Translations under genes and position numbers: made by a program | The notes under the pieces: generated by a model | What the model was told of the DNA's origin: nothing | Seen by the model: the letters and a program-made list of their open reading frames with translations, nothing else | Databases searched by the model: none | Origin: Sphagnum magellanicum | Lineage: Eukaryota > Streptophyta > Sphagnopsida > Sphagnales > Sphagnaceae | Reading direction: 5' to 3' | DNA length: 64,000 nucleotides | Assembly: GCA_021904315.1 (NCBI GenBank) | Contig: CM038915.1 | Coordinates: 806,001 to 870,000 of the forward strand | Shown: one piece after another, positions 13,460 through 25,067 of the stretch | Layout of the letters: every line of letters begins with the position of its first letter | Numbering within the stretch: the stretch's first letter is position 1

Positions 13460-14200
13460 TGGTAATAATTCAAGTCCATGTTGGTAAAAACATTATTGAT
13501 GATGTGTTAATTGATGGAGGTTCTAAAGTTAATATCATTATTTTGAACCTAAGAGTATAATTAGGTTTGCTAAAGCTTAATCCAATGCCGTACAATCTAT
13601 GTATGGAAAATCAAATTATAACCAAACCACTTGGTCTTATTAGGGATTTGAAAATATTTGTTCATGGCATTCCTTATATTGTTACATTCATTGTCATCGA
13701 TAGTAGTGTTATAAATTTTAGTTACTCAATGTTGCTAGGATGCCCATGGTTGAAAGATGCAAAAGTATCATGTGATTGGGGAACCAATATTATTACAATA
13801 CAAGGAACAACTATGGTAAAAACCATAACTATTGCCAAAAAACTTGGTGCTCAAACCAAAAGACCAAAAGCCTTAATATGTAAGGATTTCCATTCTAGAA
13901 TATTAGATGAAAAAGAGGATGTTATGTTTGCTACAAAGTTGGACCTATTTTCAATTGGAACCATAGAAGTACCTACTCATACTAATTTAGTTTCAAAACC
14001 AATCCATACACCAAATCTTAGTATAGTAGACCCGATTCCAAAACAACTTGTTGAATCGGTATGTGTTTTAATTATTAACCTAGTTATACCCCCTGATACT
14101 ATAAAACAACATTTACCTGAAATTTTTTTCCATCGAAAAGTTGGAGAGATGATCGTTGATGAGACACTTGTTCAGAATGAGTACAAGATCTAACCATAGT
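13460..14200 (+). pseudogene. Retropepsin-like protease and linker, copy 1
   Basis: Aspartic protease remnant with LIDGGSKVNII at about 13507 (the D-[TS]-G-like site of Ty3 plant elements), then a TAA at 13558-13560. A 208-codon open stretch follows (13567-14193) with YSMLLGCPWLKDAKV and DWGTNIITIQG, typical of the region after the protease flap. It is the longest open piece of the element but has no start context of its own. Confidence 0.75.
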
Positions 14201-14329
14201 GGGTTGGAAAGTAACTAAAGAGGAATAACTAACCAAAATCAATTTGGGTACCAAAAAGAATGTGTAACAGGTGAAAGTGAACTATGCACTTGAATCGGTT
14301 ATCATAGACCAACTAATGGAGCTTCTAAA

Positions 14330-15060
14330 GGAGTTCAAAAATGTATTTGCCTAGACATACAAAGACTTGAAAGGTATTCCACCAAAGATTGTTCAACATA
14401 GGATTGAATTAAATACCACATTACCACATGTTCATCAAGTAAGGTACAAGTTGAATTTTAATTATGTTGCCATTGTTAAGCAAGACATAAACAAGTTATT
14501 GTTAGTTTTATCAAACTAGTTGAAAAATCGTTTTGGCTATCTCAAATAATAATTGTTCCCAAAAAAAAATGGGAAGTTAAGAATCTATGTGGATTTAAGG
14601 AAGCTCGATGCAACAACAAATAAAGAACCTTACTTGTTGCCTTTTTACCGATGAGGTTATTAACACAATTGTTGGACATGAAGTTTATACCTTTTTGGAT
14701 GGATTTTAAAGATATCATCATATTATAATTGCACCAAAAAACTTACACAAAACCGCCTTTGTTACTAATTGAAGGGTTTTTTGTGGGGGTTTTGATGCAG
14801 TTTGGTGTCAAAAATGGACCACCTACTTATCAAAAGGTAATAACCCAAGCATTTCATGAATACATTGATGTATTCATTAAAATATTCCTTGATGACTTTA
14901 TAATTTTTAATGACCTATCAACACAACTTAACCCAAACATGTGTGCATTCATGGTATTTTTAAAAACTATCCTAGGTTTTATAATATTCAATAAAGTGAA
15001 AGTTACGGATCCCAATAAGGTTCAAGCCTTAGTAAACATGCCCATACCTACTACCCCCTA
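14330..15060 (+). pseudogene. Reverse transcriptase remnant, copy 1
   Basis: Ty3-type RT broken by stops and frameshifts. Recognisable parts are IPPKIVQHRIEL upstream, FGVKNGPPTYQ, and the catalytic FLDDF box at 14885-14899, followed by a deletion that removes the segment between the palm and thumb (present in copy 2). Not functional. Confidence 0.8.
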
Positions 15061-15169
15061 GCAGATCCAAGTTTTCAATAGGATGGCATAGTTTTATAGG
15101 TGTTTTATCAAAAAAATTGCCTCTATTATGTCACCAATTACCATATTACTTAAGAAGTTTAAAGTTTTT

Positions 15170-15670
15170 GAATGGACTAAAGAATGTCAAATAGCTTGGG
15201 AGGAGATTAAAAATCGTTATGTACAAGCCCCTATCTTCATTATTCCAAATTAAGAGCTTGAATTTCATGTTCACACATGTGCATCTCAACTAGTAATAGG
15301 AACCATACTTGCCTAGAACCCAACCAGTAAATTTGATCAACCAATTATGTATGCCTCTAGATTACTAAACTTAGTTGACTGGAATTATAATATTACTTAG
15401 AGGGAAACTTTAACTATGGTCTATGCCCTACAAAAATTCAAACATTCCTTACTAGGTAATCAATTTGTATTTTATGTTGACCACATGGCTCTTGTGCATT
15501 TAGTTAACAAGCCACAAGTTTTTGGCAAAATAGTTAGGTGGTTATTGTTATTTTTGGAGTATGACTTCAAAATTGTTTATAAACCTCGTAGATCCCATTT
15601 TATGGTAGATGCATTAAGTAGATTACCCAACCAAATAGAACTAGTTGGTGTATGTGATCAAAACCACTAA
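15170..15670 (+). pseudogene. RNase H remnant, copy 1
   Basis: Ty3-type RNase H with YASRLLN, TMVYALQKFKHSLLGNQF, YVDHMALVHLVN and YKPRRSH..VDALSRLPN. The MVYALQKF to DALSRLPN part is open (15416-15670). Upstream it is interrupted by TAG and TAA codons. Confidence 0.78.
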
Positions 15671-15829
15671 TGTTCACTTATTCGCAATACAACTATAGTG
15701 GTTACAGAACATGTATGACTACTTGTTAACAGGGATAATACTAGAAACATTTACTATTTCACATAAATAATATTTGGTTAAAAAAGTTAAGCCATTTGTG
15801 TTACAAGATGGAATATTTTATAAATTTGG

Positions 15830-16835
15830 ACAAGATAGCAAGTTTTGTCGTGTTTTGCAACCATAATTGGATTTTATCAGACTTATTAAATTAATGAGTC
15901 ATTATTCTAGCAATTAATACCTTTTAGTTGCCACTTATTATGCTACCAAGTGGGTGGAGGTGAATGCTTTACGCACCAACATAGTTGTTGTTACTACAAA
16001 AATCATATATGACCACATTCTTACTTGGTTTGGGTGTCCATTGATTGTTGTTACCGATCAAGGTACACATTTCATTAATGATGTTATTCATTATTTAATT
16101 AATCATTTTATCCCAATACATATACAGTTCTACTATTTATTATCCATAAGGGAACGAACAAGCTAATTAAATTACTGACAAAGCTTTCAGTACATTGTTC
16201 ACAAAATTAGTGAATGAGAACCAAAATGGCTAAAATGAGCATTTGTCCACAATTTTAGTTTCCTATAGAACTATTTTTAAGGTTGGAATTGATCATACAC
16301 CATTCCAACTCGTTTATGGATTGCACTCATTGCTACCTACAAAATATTTGTTACCATCCAAACCAAGACAAAATCATGATCCAAAACTTGTTATAGTTCC
16401 TACTAGTCAACTATCTGAAATATAAAAACTCTAAGAGGACCAGTTAATAGCACAAGACCTTGTAGCTTCTAACTAGTGGAACTGGTCGTTGGGGTATTGA
16501 AATTGATACATTGAAACAAAATACCAATTTGGAAATTTTGGCTATTGTTTCCAAGGGCTATCGAAACACATAACCCTAAATTTCAAAAACAATGGTTTGG
16601 ACCACATAAGATGCAATATTGTTTACCAAACAATATAATACTATTACTTACTATTAATAAATTTGATCTTAATCTAATATTAATTAACATTAACAAGTAT
16701 AAACCTTATAGGTTTGCAAAGGATAACAAATTCCAACCTGTTTTAACTAAGCCTAGTGATTTTTTATCAAAGGAACGAATTGAAGCAACCCATTTTGATA
16801 ATTTGTTCATTAAGCAACCAATTAACCTAATTTAA
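15830..16835 (+). pseudogene. Integrase remnant, copy 1
   Basis: The integrase core is present (YATKWVEV, WFGCPLIVVTDQGTHFIND, then SYRT..KVGIDHTPFQLVYG) and a C-terminal GPY-like part (KQWFGPHKMQYCLPNN). The zinc-binding HHCC segment and the first part of the core are missing: the sequence jumps from a short FCRVLQP-like piece to the late N-terminal core. The same gap is in copy 2. No chromodomain is seen. Confidence 0.72.
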
Positions 16836-16977
16836 TAACCTATTCAATGAATAATCGATTGAGACAAACTATTTTGGTAACATTTTTGATAAAAAACTAA
16901 TCCAATTTAACATTAAATGTTTGACAATAGATACCATGACTAAGAGAAGAATAGACAATAGTTCGTTTAATCCATAA

Positions 16978-18430
16978 TTGGTTGAAATGGGTATTAATGA
17001 CCTATTGAAGAGCCAACTGGTTATGAACCTACCAGTTAGCCTTAATTTCGTGCAAAGTCATGATGTTTCAATAAACCTAATTACAAGTGTTAACTTCTTT
17101 AAAAAAAGATGCCTTAAAAGTTGCATCATTCCCCAAGCTTCGCCACTTTTCACTTTATGTTGGCAGTACAAAGAACTAGTGTACCTTTTAAAGCATCTTT
17201 TCATTTTTTTCATTCTAGATTTCTTTATACCTTTTGCTACAACAAAATGAAGCAATGAATGCCTTGGAACAATTGAGAGAGGAAGTAAGGAAGAGGGAAG
17301 AAAAATTAGGAAAATAAATAGAAGAGAAAGAGGGGGAGGAAAAAGAAATATAGAAGGTGAAAGAAAAAGATTTTAGAATAACCGAAGCAATTTACATTGA
17401 ACTGTTTACATCAAGGCCACCTCCTATGTTTTGAAAAAATAATGAGAGTTTTGGGAAGGAAGTGATGTAGATGAAACATTTTTTAAGCATTAAAATGTGT
17501 TGTTACTATGGGAAAAGGACTAGAAGAAACATTGTGAGGCCTTGGAAGGCATTTTTCACCTCCTAAACCTACATTTGTCATAATTAATGATTCTAATCAA
17601 GAAGAATAGGTTGAAAAGAAGATTATGGTAACATAAAAAGTTAAACAACCTATTCAAGTTGAGCACCCATGAGATGTTTTGTCAGCATTGGTTAAAGGAA
17701 GATTCTTTGACCAAAAAACTGATTCTCCTACCATATCGGTTGTTATACCGACCATGGCATGGTCTAAGTTCATGATGAGGGCAAGGGAAAGGAACAAGTG
17801 GAGGAGGGTAGTTCACCTACCAAAGTGATTTGGAAGCGAGCACATGCTTAAACAAAATAAAATCAAAAAATGTTATAGTGGATTCATATGGGCTCCATAT
17901 AGTGACAATGGGCAACGCATGTTGGTTTGGGTGGCTTGTTTGTTGTTCATTAGATAGTTCCATGACCAAACCTATTGGAAATGTTTTTCCACACCCGAGA
18001 GTCCACAAAGGATGGACACATTAGGAGAGTTGTTTGTGGTGAGAATATCACCATTGACCAAATGCTAATCGCTTAGCAATTTGACATAAGTGTTGAAGCA
18101 GCAGTTGATGCAACAAATGCATTAGTCAAAGAGACCCAAGTTGCTTTTAAAAACATAGTTGGACTAGATGCGTTTATCAACAAAGAATAATGGAATGTCA
18201 TTCGCATGAAGGAGTACTATGCTAGGTTTATAACAATTTTGCAAATCATTTACAAATAGGAAAGGTTAGCTTATTTCAATAACCTTTTTGCCATTATTCT
18301 TAATTTGGAAAACAAAGGAAAGATCAACTAATGCTCCATTATGTTGACACAAATGTCAATAGAACTAACCTGGTGGATGGAGCTTTCCCTACTACAAATC
18401 ATGGTTTGTTCGATTGGGTTTTCTAGTAAA
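16978..18430 (+). pseudogene. 3' accessory region of the retroelement, copy 1
   Basis: Downstream of integrase the plus strand still looks coding, with many stops. Around 17250 is a charged coiled-coil-like run (EAMNALEQLREEVRKREEKL). Around 18000-18400 is a conserved block (STKDGHI, VALIA-like QFDISVEAAVDATNALVK, NIVGLDAFINKE) that copy 2 repeats at 51150-51600. It may belong to the plant-transposon-protein domains found in some Ty3 elements; I do not recognise it firmly. Confidence 0.5.
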
Positions 18431-18669
18431 AAAAATACCCAAAAGTGATAAGCAAAAAAAAACCACCCTGTGAATATGGATAAATCGTTTTGTACATGTC
18501 CAACATGATTAGATGGTCAAATTGGACCTTGTCATTTTGATTGGCGGAGTGACCAACAAAATGATTAACTATTTGACAAACTATTTGATTAATGGATAGT
18601 GAACCATTTCATTGGGTCAATTTTACGCCTAAATTAAAATCATTTTTTGAATTATTATTTTTTTAATTC

Positions 18670-18832
18670 ATAAGTAGGTAAGTAGGTAAGTAGGTAGTAA
18701 ATAGGTTTAGGTAGGTCGAAAAAAAACATTTAGGTAGGTAGTTGCTAGCCTAGCCTAACCTACTTAACCCTACCTACCTATCTTAACCTAACTACCTTAT
18801 TCTAACCTACCTACCCTAGCCTTCTCAAGATG
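18670..18832. repeat. (TAGG)n-rich block
   Basis: Irregular aagtaggt and cctaccta units, first on one strand and then on the other. The same block follows the homologous accessory region of copy 2 (51840-52010). It abuts a cttctcaagatgcacatagg segment that in copy 2 leads into a tRNA-like head. Confidence 0.7.
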
Positions 18833-18986
18833 CACATAGGTTGTATGTATGAATGAAATCTTATTAACATAATATATAATTTTAGTTTTGCTTAAAATCC
18901 TACACATTATAATCTACATTTAGTAAAAAAATTAAGCTTTTCACATGCATTCAATTCCCCAAGAGACGTAGGTAGTTTTCATTAAT

Positions 18987-19193
18987 TCAAACACCTCGAC
19001 AAATGAAGGTTTGGAATGCATTGAATCGACCAACATACATGGGTAATTTTTGCAAGTTGGAACACCGCAACAAATGAAAGTGTTGGAGTGCATTCAATTG
19101 GCCAATAGATGTAGGTAATTCTTGCAAGCTCCAACACCCCTCCAAATTATGGTTTTGGAGTGCACTCAATTCGACAATAGATGTAGGCAATTT
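18987..19193 (-). pseudogene. LRR continuation beyond the HNL stop codon
   Basis: In the same frame after the TAA (19196-19194) the LRRs go on: KLPTSIVELSALQNHNLE, then QELPTSIGQLNALQHFHLL, then QKLPMYVGRFNAFQ, to a TGA after 68 codons. In the nine sister units the codon at the TAA position is CAA (Gln). So the array lost its last repeats by one C-to-T change, or the annotated C terminus is a sequencing difference. Confidence 0.75.
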
Positions 19194-22100
19194 TTATAAA
19201 CTTGAACACCCCAATAGATTAAGCTCTTGAAGTGAAGTCAATTGGCCAATAGATGTAGGTAATTCTTGCGACCTCGAACATTCCCTTAGATGAAGGTTTT
19301 GGAGCGCATTCAATTGGCCAATAGATGTAGGTAATTCTTGTAACTTCGAACACCCCTTCAAATTAAGGTTTTTGAGTGCACTCAATTGGCCAATAGATGT
19401 AGGTAATTCTTGCAAGCTCGAACACCCCTCCAAATTAAGGTTTTGGAGTGCACTCAATTCGCCAATAGATGTAGGCAATTTTTGTAAACTTGAACACCCC
19501 AATAGATTAAGCTCTTGAAGTGAAGTCAATTGGCCAATAGATTTAGGTAATTCTTGCAACCTCAAACATTCCCTTAGATTAAAGTTTTGGAGCGCATTCA
19601 ATTGGCCAATAGATGTAGGTAATTCTTGCAACTTCGAACACCCCTTCAAATTAAGGTTTTCGAGTGCACTCAATTGGCCAATAGATGTAGGTAATTCTTG
19701 CAAGCTCCAACACCCCTCCAAATTAAGGTTTTGGAGTGCACTCAATTCGCCAATAGATGTAGGTAATTCTTGCAACTTCGAACAACTCCACAAATTAATT
19801 ATTTTTTGGAGTGCATTCAATTGGCCAATAGATGTAGGTAATTTTTGCAACCTCAAACAACTCCACAAATCAAGGTTTTGGAGTGCACTCAATTGGCCAA
19901 TAGATGTAGGTAATTCTTGCAACCTCGAACATTCCCTTAGATTAAGGTTTTGGAGCGCATTCAATTGGCCAATAGATGTAGGTAATTCTTGCAAGCTCGA
20001 ACACCCTTCCAAATTAAGGTTTTGGAGTGTACTCAATTGGCCAATAGATGTAGGTAATTCTTGCAAGCTCGAACAACGCCACAAATCAAGGTTTTGGAGT
20101 GCACTCAATTGGCCAATAGATGTAGGTAATGCTTGCAAGCTTGAACAATGCCACAAATCAAGGTTTTGGAGTGCACTCAATTGGCCAATAGATGCAGGTA
20201 ATTCTGGCAACCTCAAACATTTGCTTAAATTAAGGTTTTCGAGTGCACTCAATTGGCCAATAGATGTAGGTAATTTTTGCAACCTTGAACAATTGAACAA
20301 ATAAAGGTTTTGGAGTGTACTCAATTGGCCAATAGATGTAGGTAATGCTTGCAACCTCGAACAATTCCACAAATCAAGGTTTTGGAGTGTATTCAATTGG
20401 CCAATAGATGTAGGTAATTCTTGCAAGCTCGAACACCCCTCCAAATTAAGGTTTTGGAGTGCACTCAATTCGCCAATAGATGTAGGCAATTTTTGTAAAC
20501 TTGAACACCCCAATAGATTAAGCTCTTGAAGTGAAATCAATTGGCTAATAGATGTAGGTAATTCTTGCAACCTCGAACACCTCTCCAAATTAAGGATTTG
20601 GAGTGCACTCAATTGGCCAATAGATGTAGGTAATTCTTGCAAGCTCAAACAACTCCACAAATAAAGGTTTTGGAGTGTACTCAATTGGCCAATAGATGTA
20701 GGTAATTTTTGCAAGTTCCAACAATTTGACAAATGAAGCTTTTGGAGTGTAGTCAATTGGCCAATAGATGTAGGTAATTCTTGCAAGCTCGAACACCCCT
20801 CCAAATTAAGGTTTTGGAGTGCACTCAATTCGCTAATAGATGTAGGCAATTTTTGTAAACTTGAACACCCCAATAGATTAAGCTCTTGAAGTGAAGTCAA
20901 TTGGCTAATAGATGTAGGTAATTCTTGCAACCTCGAACATTCCCTTAGATTAAGGTTTTGGAGCACATTCAATTGGCCAATAGATGTAGGTAATTCTTGC
21001 AAGCTCAAACACCCCTCCAAATTAAGGTTTTGGAGTGCACTCAATTCGCCAATAGATGTAGGCAATTTTTGTAAACTTGAACACCCCAATAGATTAAGCT
21101 CTTCAAGTGAAGTCAATTGGCCAATAGATGTAGGTAATTCTTGCAACCTCGAACATTCCCTTAGATTAAGGTTTTGGAGCGCATTCAATTGGCCAATAGA
21201 TGTAGGTAATTCTTGCAACTTCGAACACCCCTTCAAATTAAGGTTTTCAAATGCACTCAATTGGCCAATAGATGTAGGTAATTCTTGCAAGCTCGAACAC
21301 CCCTCCAAATTAAGGTTTTGGAGTGCACGCAATTGGCCAATAGATGTAGGTAATTTTTGCAAGTTCAAACAATTTGACAAATGAAGCTTTCGAAGTGTAG
21401 TCAATTGGCCAATAGATGTAGGTAATTCTTGCAACCTTGAACAATTGAACAAATAAAGGTTTTGGAATGCAATCAATTGGCCAATAAATGTAGGTAATTT
21501 TTGCAAGCTCAAACAATTTGACAAATGAAGCTTTTGGAGTGTAGTCAATTGGCCAATAGATGTAGGTAATTCTTGCAAGCTCGAACACCCCTCCAAATTA
21601 AGGTTTTGGAGTGCACTCAATTGGCCAATAGATGTAGGTAATTCTTGCAAGATCGAACACCCCTCCAAATCAAGGTTTTGGAGTGCACTCAATTGGCCAA
21701 TAGATGTAGGCAATTTTTGTAAACTTGAACACCCCAATAGATTAAGCTCTTGAAGTGAAGTCAATTGGCTAATAGATGTAGGTAATTCTTGCAACTTTGA
21801 ACACCCCTCCAAATTAAGGTTTTGGAGTGCACTCAATTGGCCAATAGATGTAGGTAATTCTTGCAAGCTCGAACACCCCTTCAAATCAAGGTTTTCGAGT
21901 GCACTCAATTGGCCAATAGATGTAGGTAATTCTTGCAACTTCGAACACCCCTGCAAATTAAGGTTTTGGAGTGCACTCAATTGGCCAATAGATGTAGGTA
22001 ATTTTTGTAAACTTGAACACCCCAAGAGATTAAGCTCTTGAAGTGAAATCAATTGGCTAATAGATGTAGGTAATTCTTGCAACCTCGAACATTCCCTTAG

Positions 22101-25067
22101 ATGAAGGTTTTGGAGCGCATTCAATTGGCCAATAGATGTAGGTAATTTTTGCAACCTTGAACAATTGAACAAATAAAGGTTTTGGAGTGTATTCAATTGG
22201 CCAATAGATGTAGGTAATTCTTGCAAGCTCGAACACCCCTCCAAATTAAGGTTTTGGAGTGCACTCAATTCGCCAATAGATGAAGGCAATTTTTGTAAAC
22301 TTGAACACCCCAATAGATTAAGCTCTTCAAGTGAAGTCAATTGGCCAATAGATGTAGGTAATTCTTGCAACCTCGAACATTCCCTTACATTAAGGTTTTG
22401 GAGCGCATTCAATTGGGCAATAGATGTAGGTAATTCTTGCAACTTTGAACACCCCTTCAAATTAAGGTTTTCGAGTGCACTCAATTGGCCAATAGATGTA
22501 GGTAATTCTTGCAAGCTCGAACACCCCTCCAAATTAAGGTTTTGGAGTGCACGCAATTGGCCAATAGATGTAGGTAATTCTTGCAAGCTCCAACACCCCT
22601 TCAAATCAAGGTTTTTGAGTGCACTCAATTGGCCAATAGATGTAGGTAATTCTTGCAACTTCGAACACCCCTTCAAATTAAGGTTTTGGAGTGCACTCAA
22701 TTGGCCAATAGATGTAGGTAATTCTTGCAAGCTCGAACACCCCTTCAAATTAAGGTTTTGGAGTGCACTCAATTGGCCAATAGATGTAGGTAATTCTTGC
22801 AAGCTCGAACACCCCTTCAAATTAAGGTTTTGGAGTGCACTCAATTGGCCAATAGATGTAGGTAATTCTTGCAAGCTCGAACAACTTGACAAATCAAGGT
22901 TTTGGAGTGCACTCAATTGGCCAATAGATGTAGGTAATTCTTGCAAGCTCGAACACCCCTCCAAATTAAGGTTTTGGAGTGCACTCAATTGGCCAATAGA
23001 TGTAGGTAATTCTTGCAAGCTCGAACACCCCTCCAAATCAAGGTTTTGGAGTGCACTCAATTCGCCAATAGATGTAGGCAATTTTTGTAAACTTGAACAC
23101 CCCAATAGATTAAGCTCTTGAAGTGAAGTCAATTGGCTAATAGATGTAGGTAATTCTTGCAACTTTGAACACCCCTCCAAATTAAGGTTTTGGAGTGCAC
23201 TCAATTGGCCAATAGATGTAGGTAATTCTTGCAAGCTCGAACACCCCTCCAAATTAAGGTTTTGGAGTGCACTCAATTGGCCAATAGATGTAGGTAATTC
23301 TTGCAAGTTCGAACACCCCTCCAAATTAAGGTTTTGGAGTGCACTCAATTGGCCAATAGATGTAGGTAATTCTTGCAACCATGAACACCCCTTCAAATTA
23401 AGGTTTTGGAGTGCATTCAATTGGCCAATAGATGTAGGTAATTCTTGCAAGCTCAAACAACGCCACAAATCAAGGTTTTGGAGTGCACTCAATTGGCCAA
23501 TAGATGTAGGTAATTCTTGCAACCTCAAACATTCGCTTAAATTAAGGTTTTGGAGTGCACTCAATTGGCCAATAGATGTAGGTAATTCTTGCAACCTTGA
23601 ACAATGGAACAAATAAAGGTTTTGGAGTGTACTCAATTGGCCAATAGATGTAGGTAATGCTTGCAACCTCGAACAATTCCACAAATCAAGCTTTTGGAGT
23701 GCATTCAATTGGCCAATAGATGTAGGTAATGCTTGCAACTTCGAACAATTCCACAAATGAAGCTTTTGGAGTGCACTCAATTGGCCAATAGATGTAGGTA
23801 ATTCTTGCAAGCTCCAACACCCCTCCAAATTAAGGTTTTGGAGTGCACTCAATTCGCCAATAGATGTAGGCAATTTTTGTAAACTTGAACACTCTAATAG
23901 ATTAAGCTCTTGAAGTGAAGTCAATTGGCCAATAGATGTAGGTAATTCTTGCAACCTCGAACATTCCCTTAGATTAAGGTTTTGGAGCGCATTCAATTGG
24001 CCAATAGATGTAGGTAATTCTTGCAACTTCGAACACCCCTTCAAATTAAGGTTTTCAAATGCACTCAATTGGCCAATAGATGTAGGTAATTCTTGCAAGC
24101 TCGAACACCCCTCCAAATTAAGGTTTTGGAGTGCACGCAATTGGCCAATAGATGTAGGTAATTTTTGCAAGTTCAAACAATTTGACAAATGAAGCTTTTG
24201 GAGTGTAGTCAATTTGCCAATAGATGTAGGTAATTCTTGCAAGCTCGAACACCCCTCTAAATTAAGGTTTTGGAGTGCACGCAATTGGCCAATAAATGTA
24301 GGTAATTTTTGCAAGTTCAAACAATTTGACAAATGAAGCTTTTGGAGTGTAGTCAATTGGCCAATAGATGTAAGTAATTCTTGCAAGCTCGAACACCCCT
24401 CCAAATTAAGGTTTTGGAGTGCACTCAATTGGCCAATAGATGTAGGTAATTCTTGCAAACCCTGACAACTTGACAAATCAAGGTTTTGGAGTGCACTCAA
24501 TTGGCCAATAGATGTAGGCAATTTTTGTAAATTTGAACACCCCGATAAATTAAGCTCTTGAAGTGTAATCAATTGTCCAATAGATGTAGGCAATTTTTGT
24601 AAATTTGAACACCCCGATAGATTAAGCTCTTGAAGTGCAATCAATTGGCCAATAGATGTAGGTAATTCTTTCAAATTCGAACACCTCGATAGATTAAGTT
24701 CTAAGAGTGCATTCAATTTGCCAATAGATGTAGATAATTCTTTCATATCAATACATATTGACGTATTAAGGCCATGGTTTATAATATCAAAAAAAAATTG
24801 TAGACGATTACAGTTTGTTAAATGGAGTACTCGTAAATCATAATAATTAACCAAATTATTTGGCAACTTTTGGATCATGCATTCTTGGAGACACAACCAT
24901 CGAAGGTTATTCAAATCTTGACCTTGGATGAAATTTTCCACTGTATTTGGCAAGGCGTTTGTTAGGTCAAGTAACCTAAGTTTGTCAAAATCCTTTGAAC
25001 CATTTTGGAAAAATGAAGGCAAAACTTCACATTTTTTAAAAGAAATGCCTTCTAAATTTTCCACCAC
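19194..25067 (-). repeat. HNL exon 6: giant 72-bp tandem LRR array
   Basis: Single 5874-base exon. After about 115 residues of divergent leader (FIQGQDLNNLRWLCLQEC, irregular LRRs), about 76 units follow with consensus LQELPTSIGQLSALQNLNLE plus GCSS, 24 residues or 72 bases each. Units are nearly identical at DNA level. One unit has an extra codon (LQKIINLWSC, near 19800). Higher-order blocks exist: a two-unit signature with ELNLLGCSSLQKLP occurs ten times at multiples of about 72 bases, and a block of about 380 bases around 21245 recurs at 24054. Confidence 0.92.

Larger units (their letters stand above)
13083..18840 (+). mobile_element. Decayed Ty3/gypsy retroelement, copy 1
   Basis: Plus-strand remnant with the order protease, reverse transcriptase, RNase H, integrase, then a 3' accessory region. 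It is collinear with copy 2 (41452-57380) from ttattcacactatcaagg onward. No LTRs were found at its ends. It sits between the HNL pseudogene (5' side, inside former intron 2 or upstream) and the HNL gene. Stops and frameshifts are numerous and many are shared with copy 2. Confidence 0.85.

Noticed and set aside
17830..18024. Overlapping plus and minus frames of about 64 codons
   Set aside because: They lie within the degenerate accessory region of retroelement copy 1 and have no independent support.
20590..21588. Minus-strand frames reading ITYIYWPIECTPKP repeats
   Set aside because: These are the same LRR units read one base out of frame and have no start or splice context.
22615..23121. 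Plus-strand open frame of 168 codons within the LRR array
   Set aside because: It is the antisense reading of the 72-bp units (repeated ALNWPIDVGNSCKLEHP). The repeat length is a multiple of three, so open antisense frames follow automatically.
19194..25067. CRISPR-like or satellite array
   Set aside because: The period is 72 bp without spacers and the units encode canonical LRRs in frame with an NB-ARC exon.
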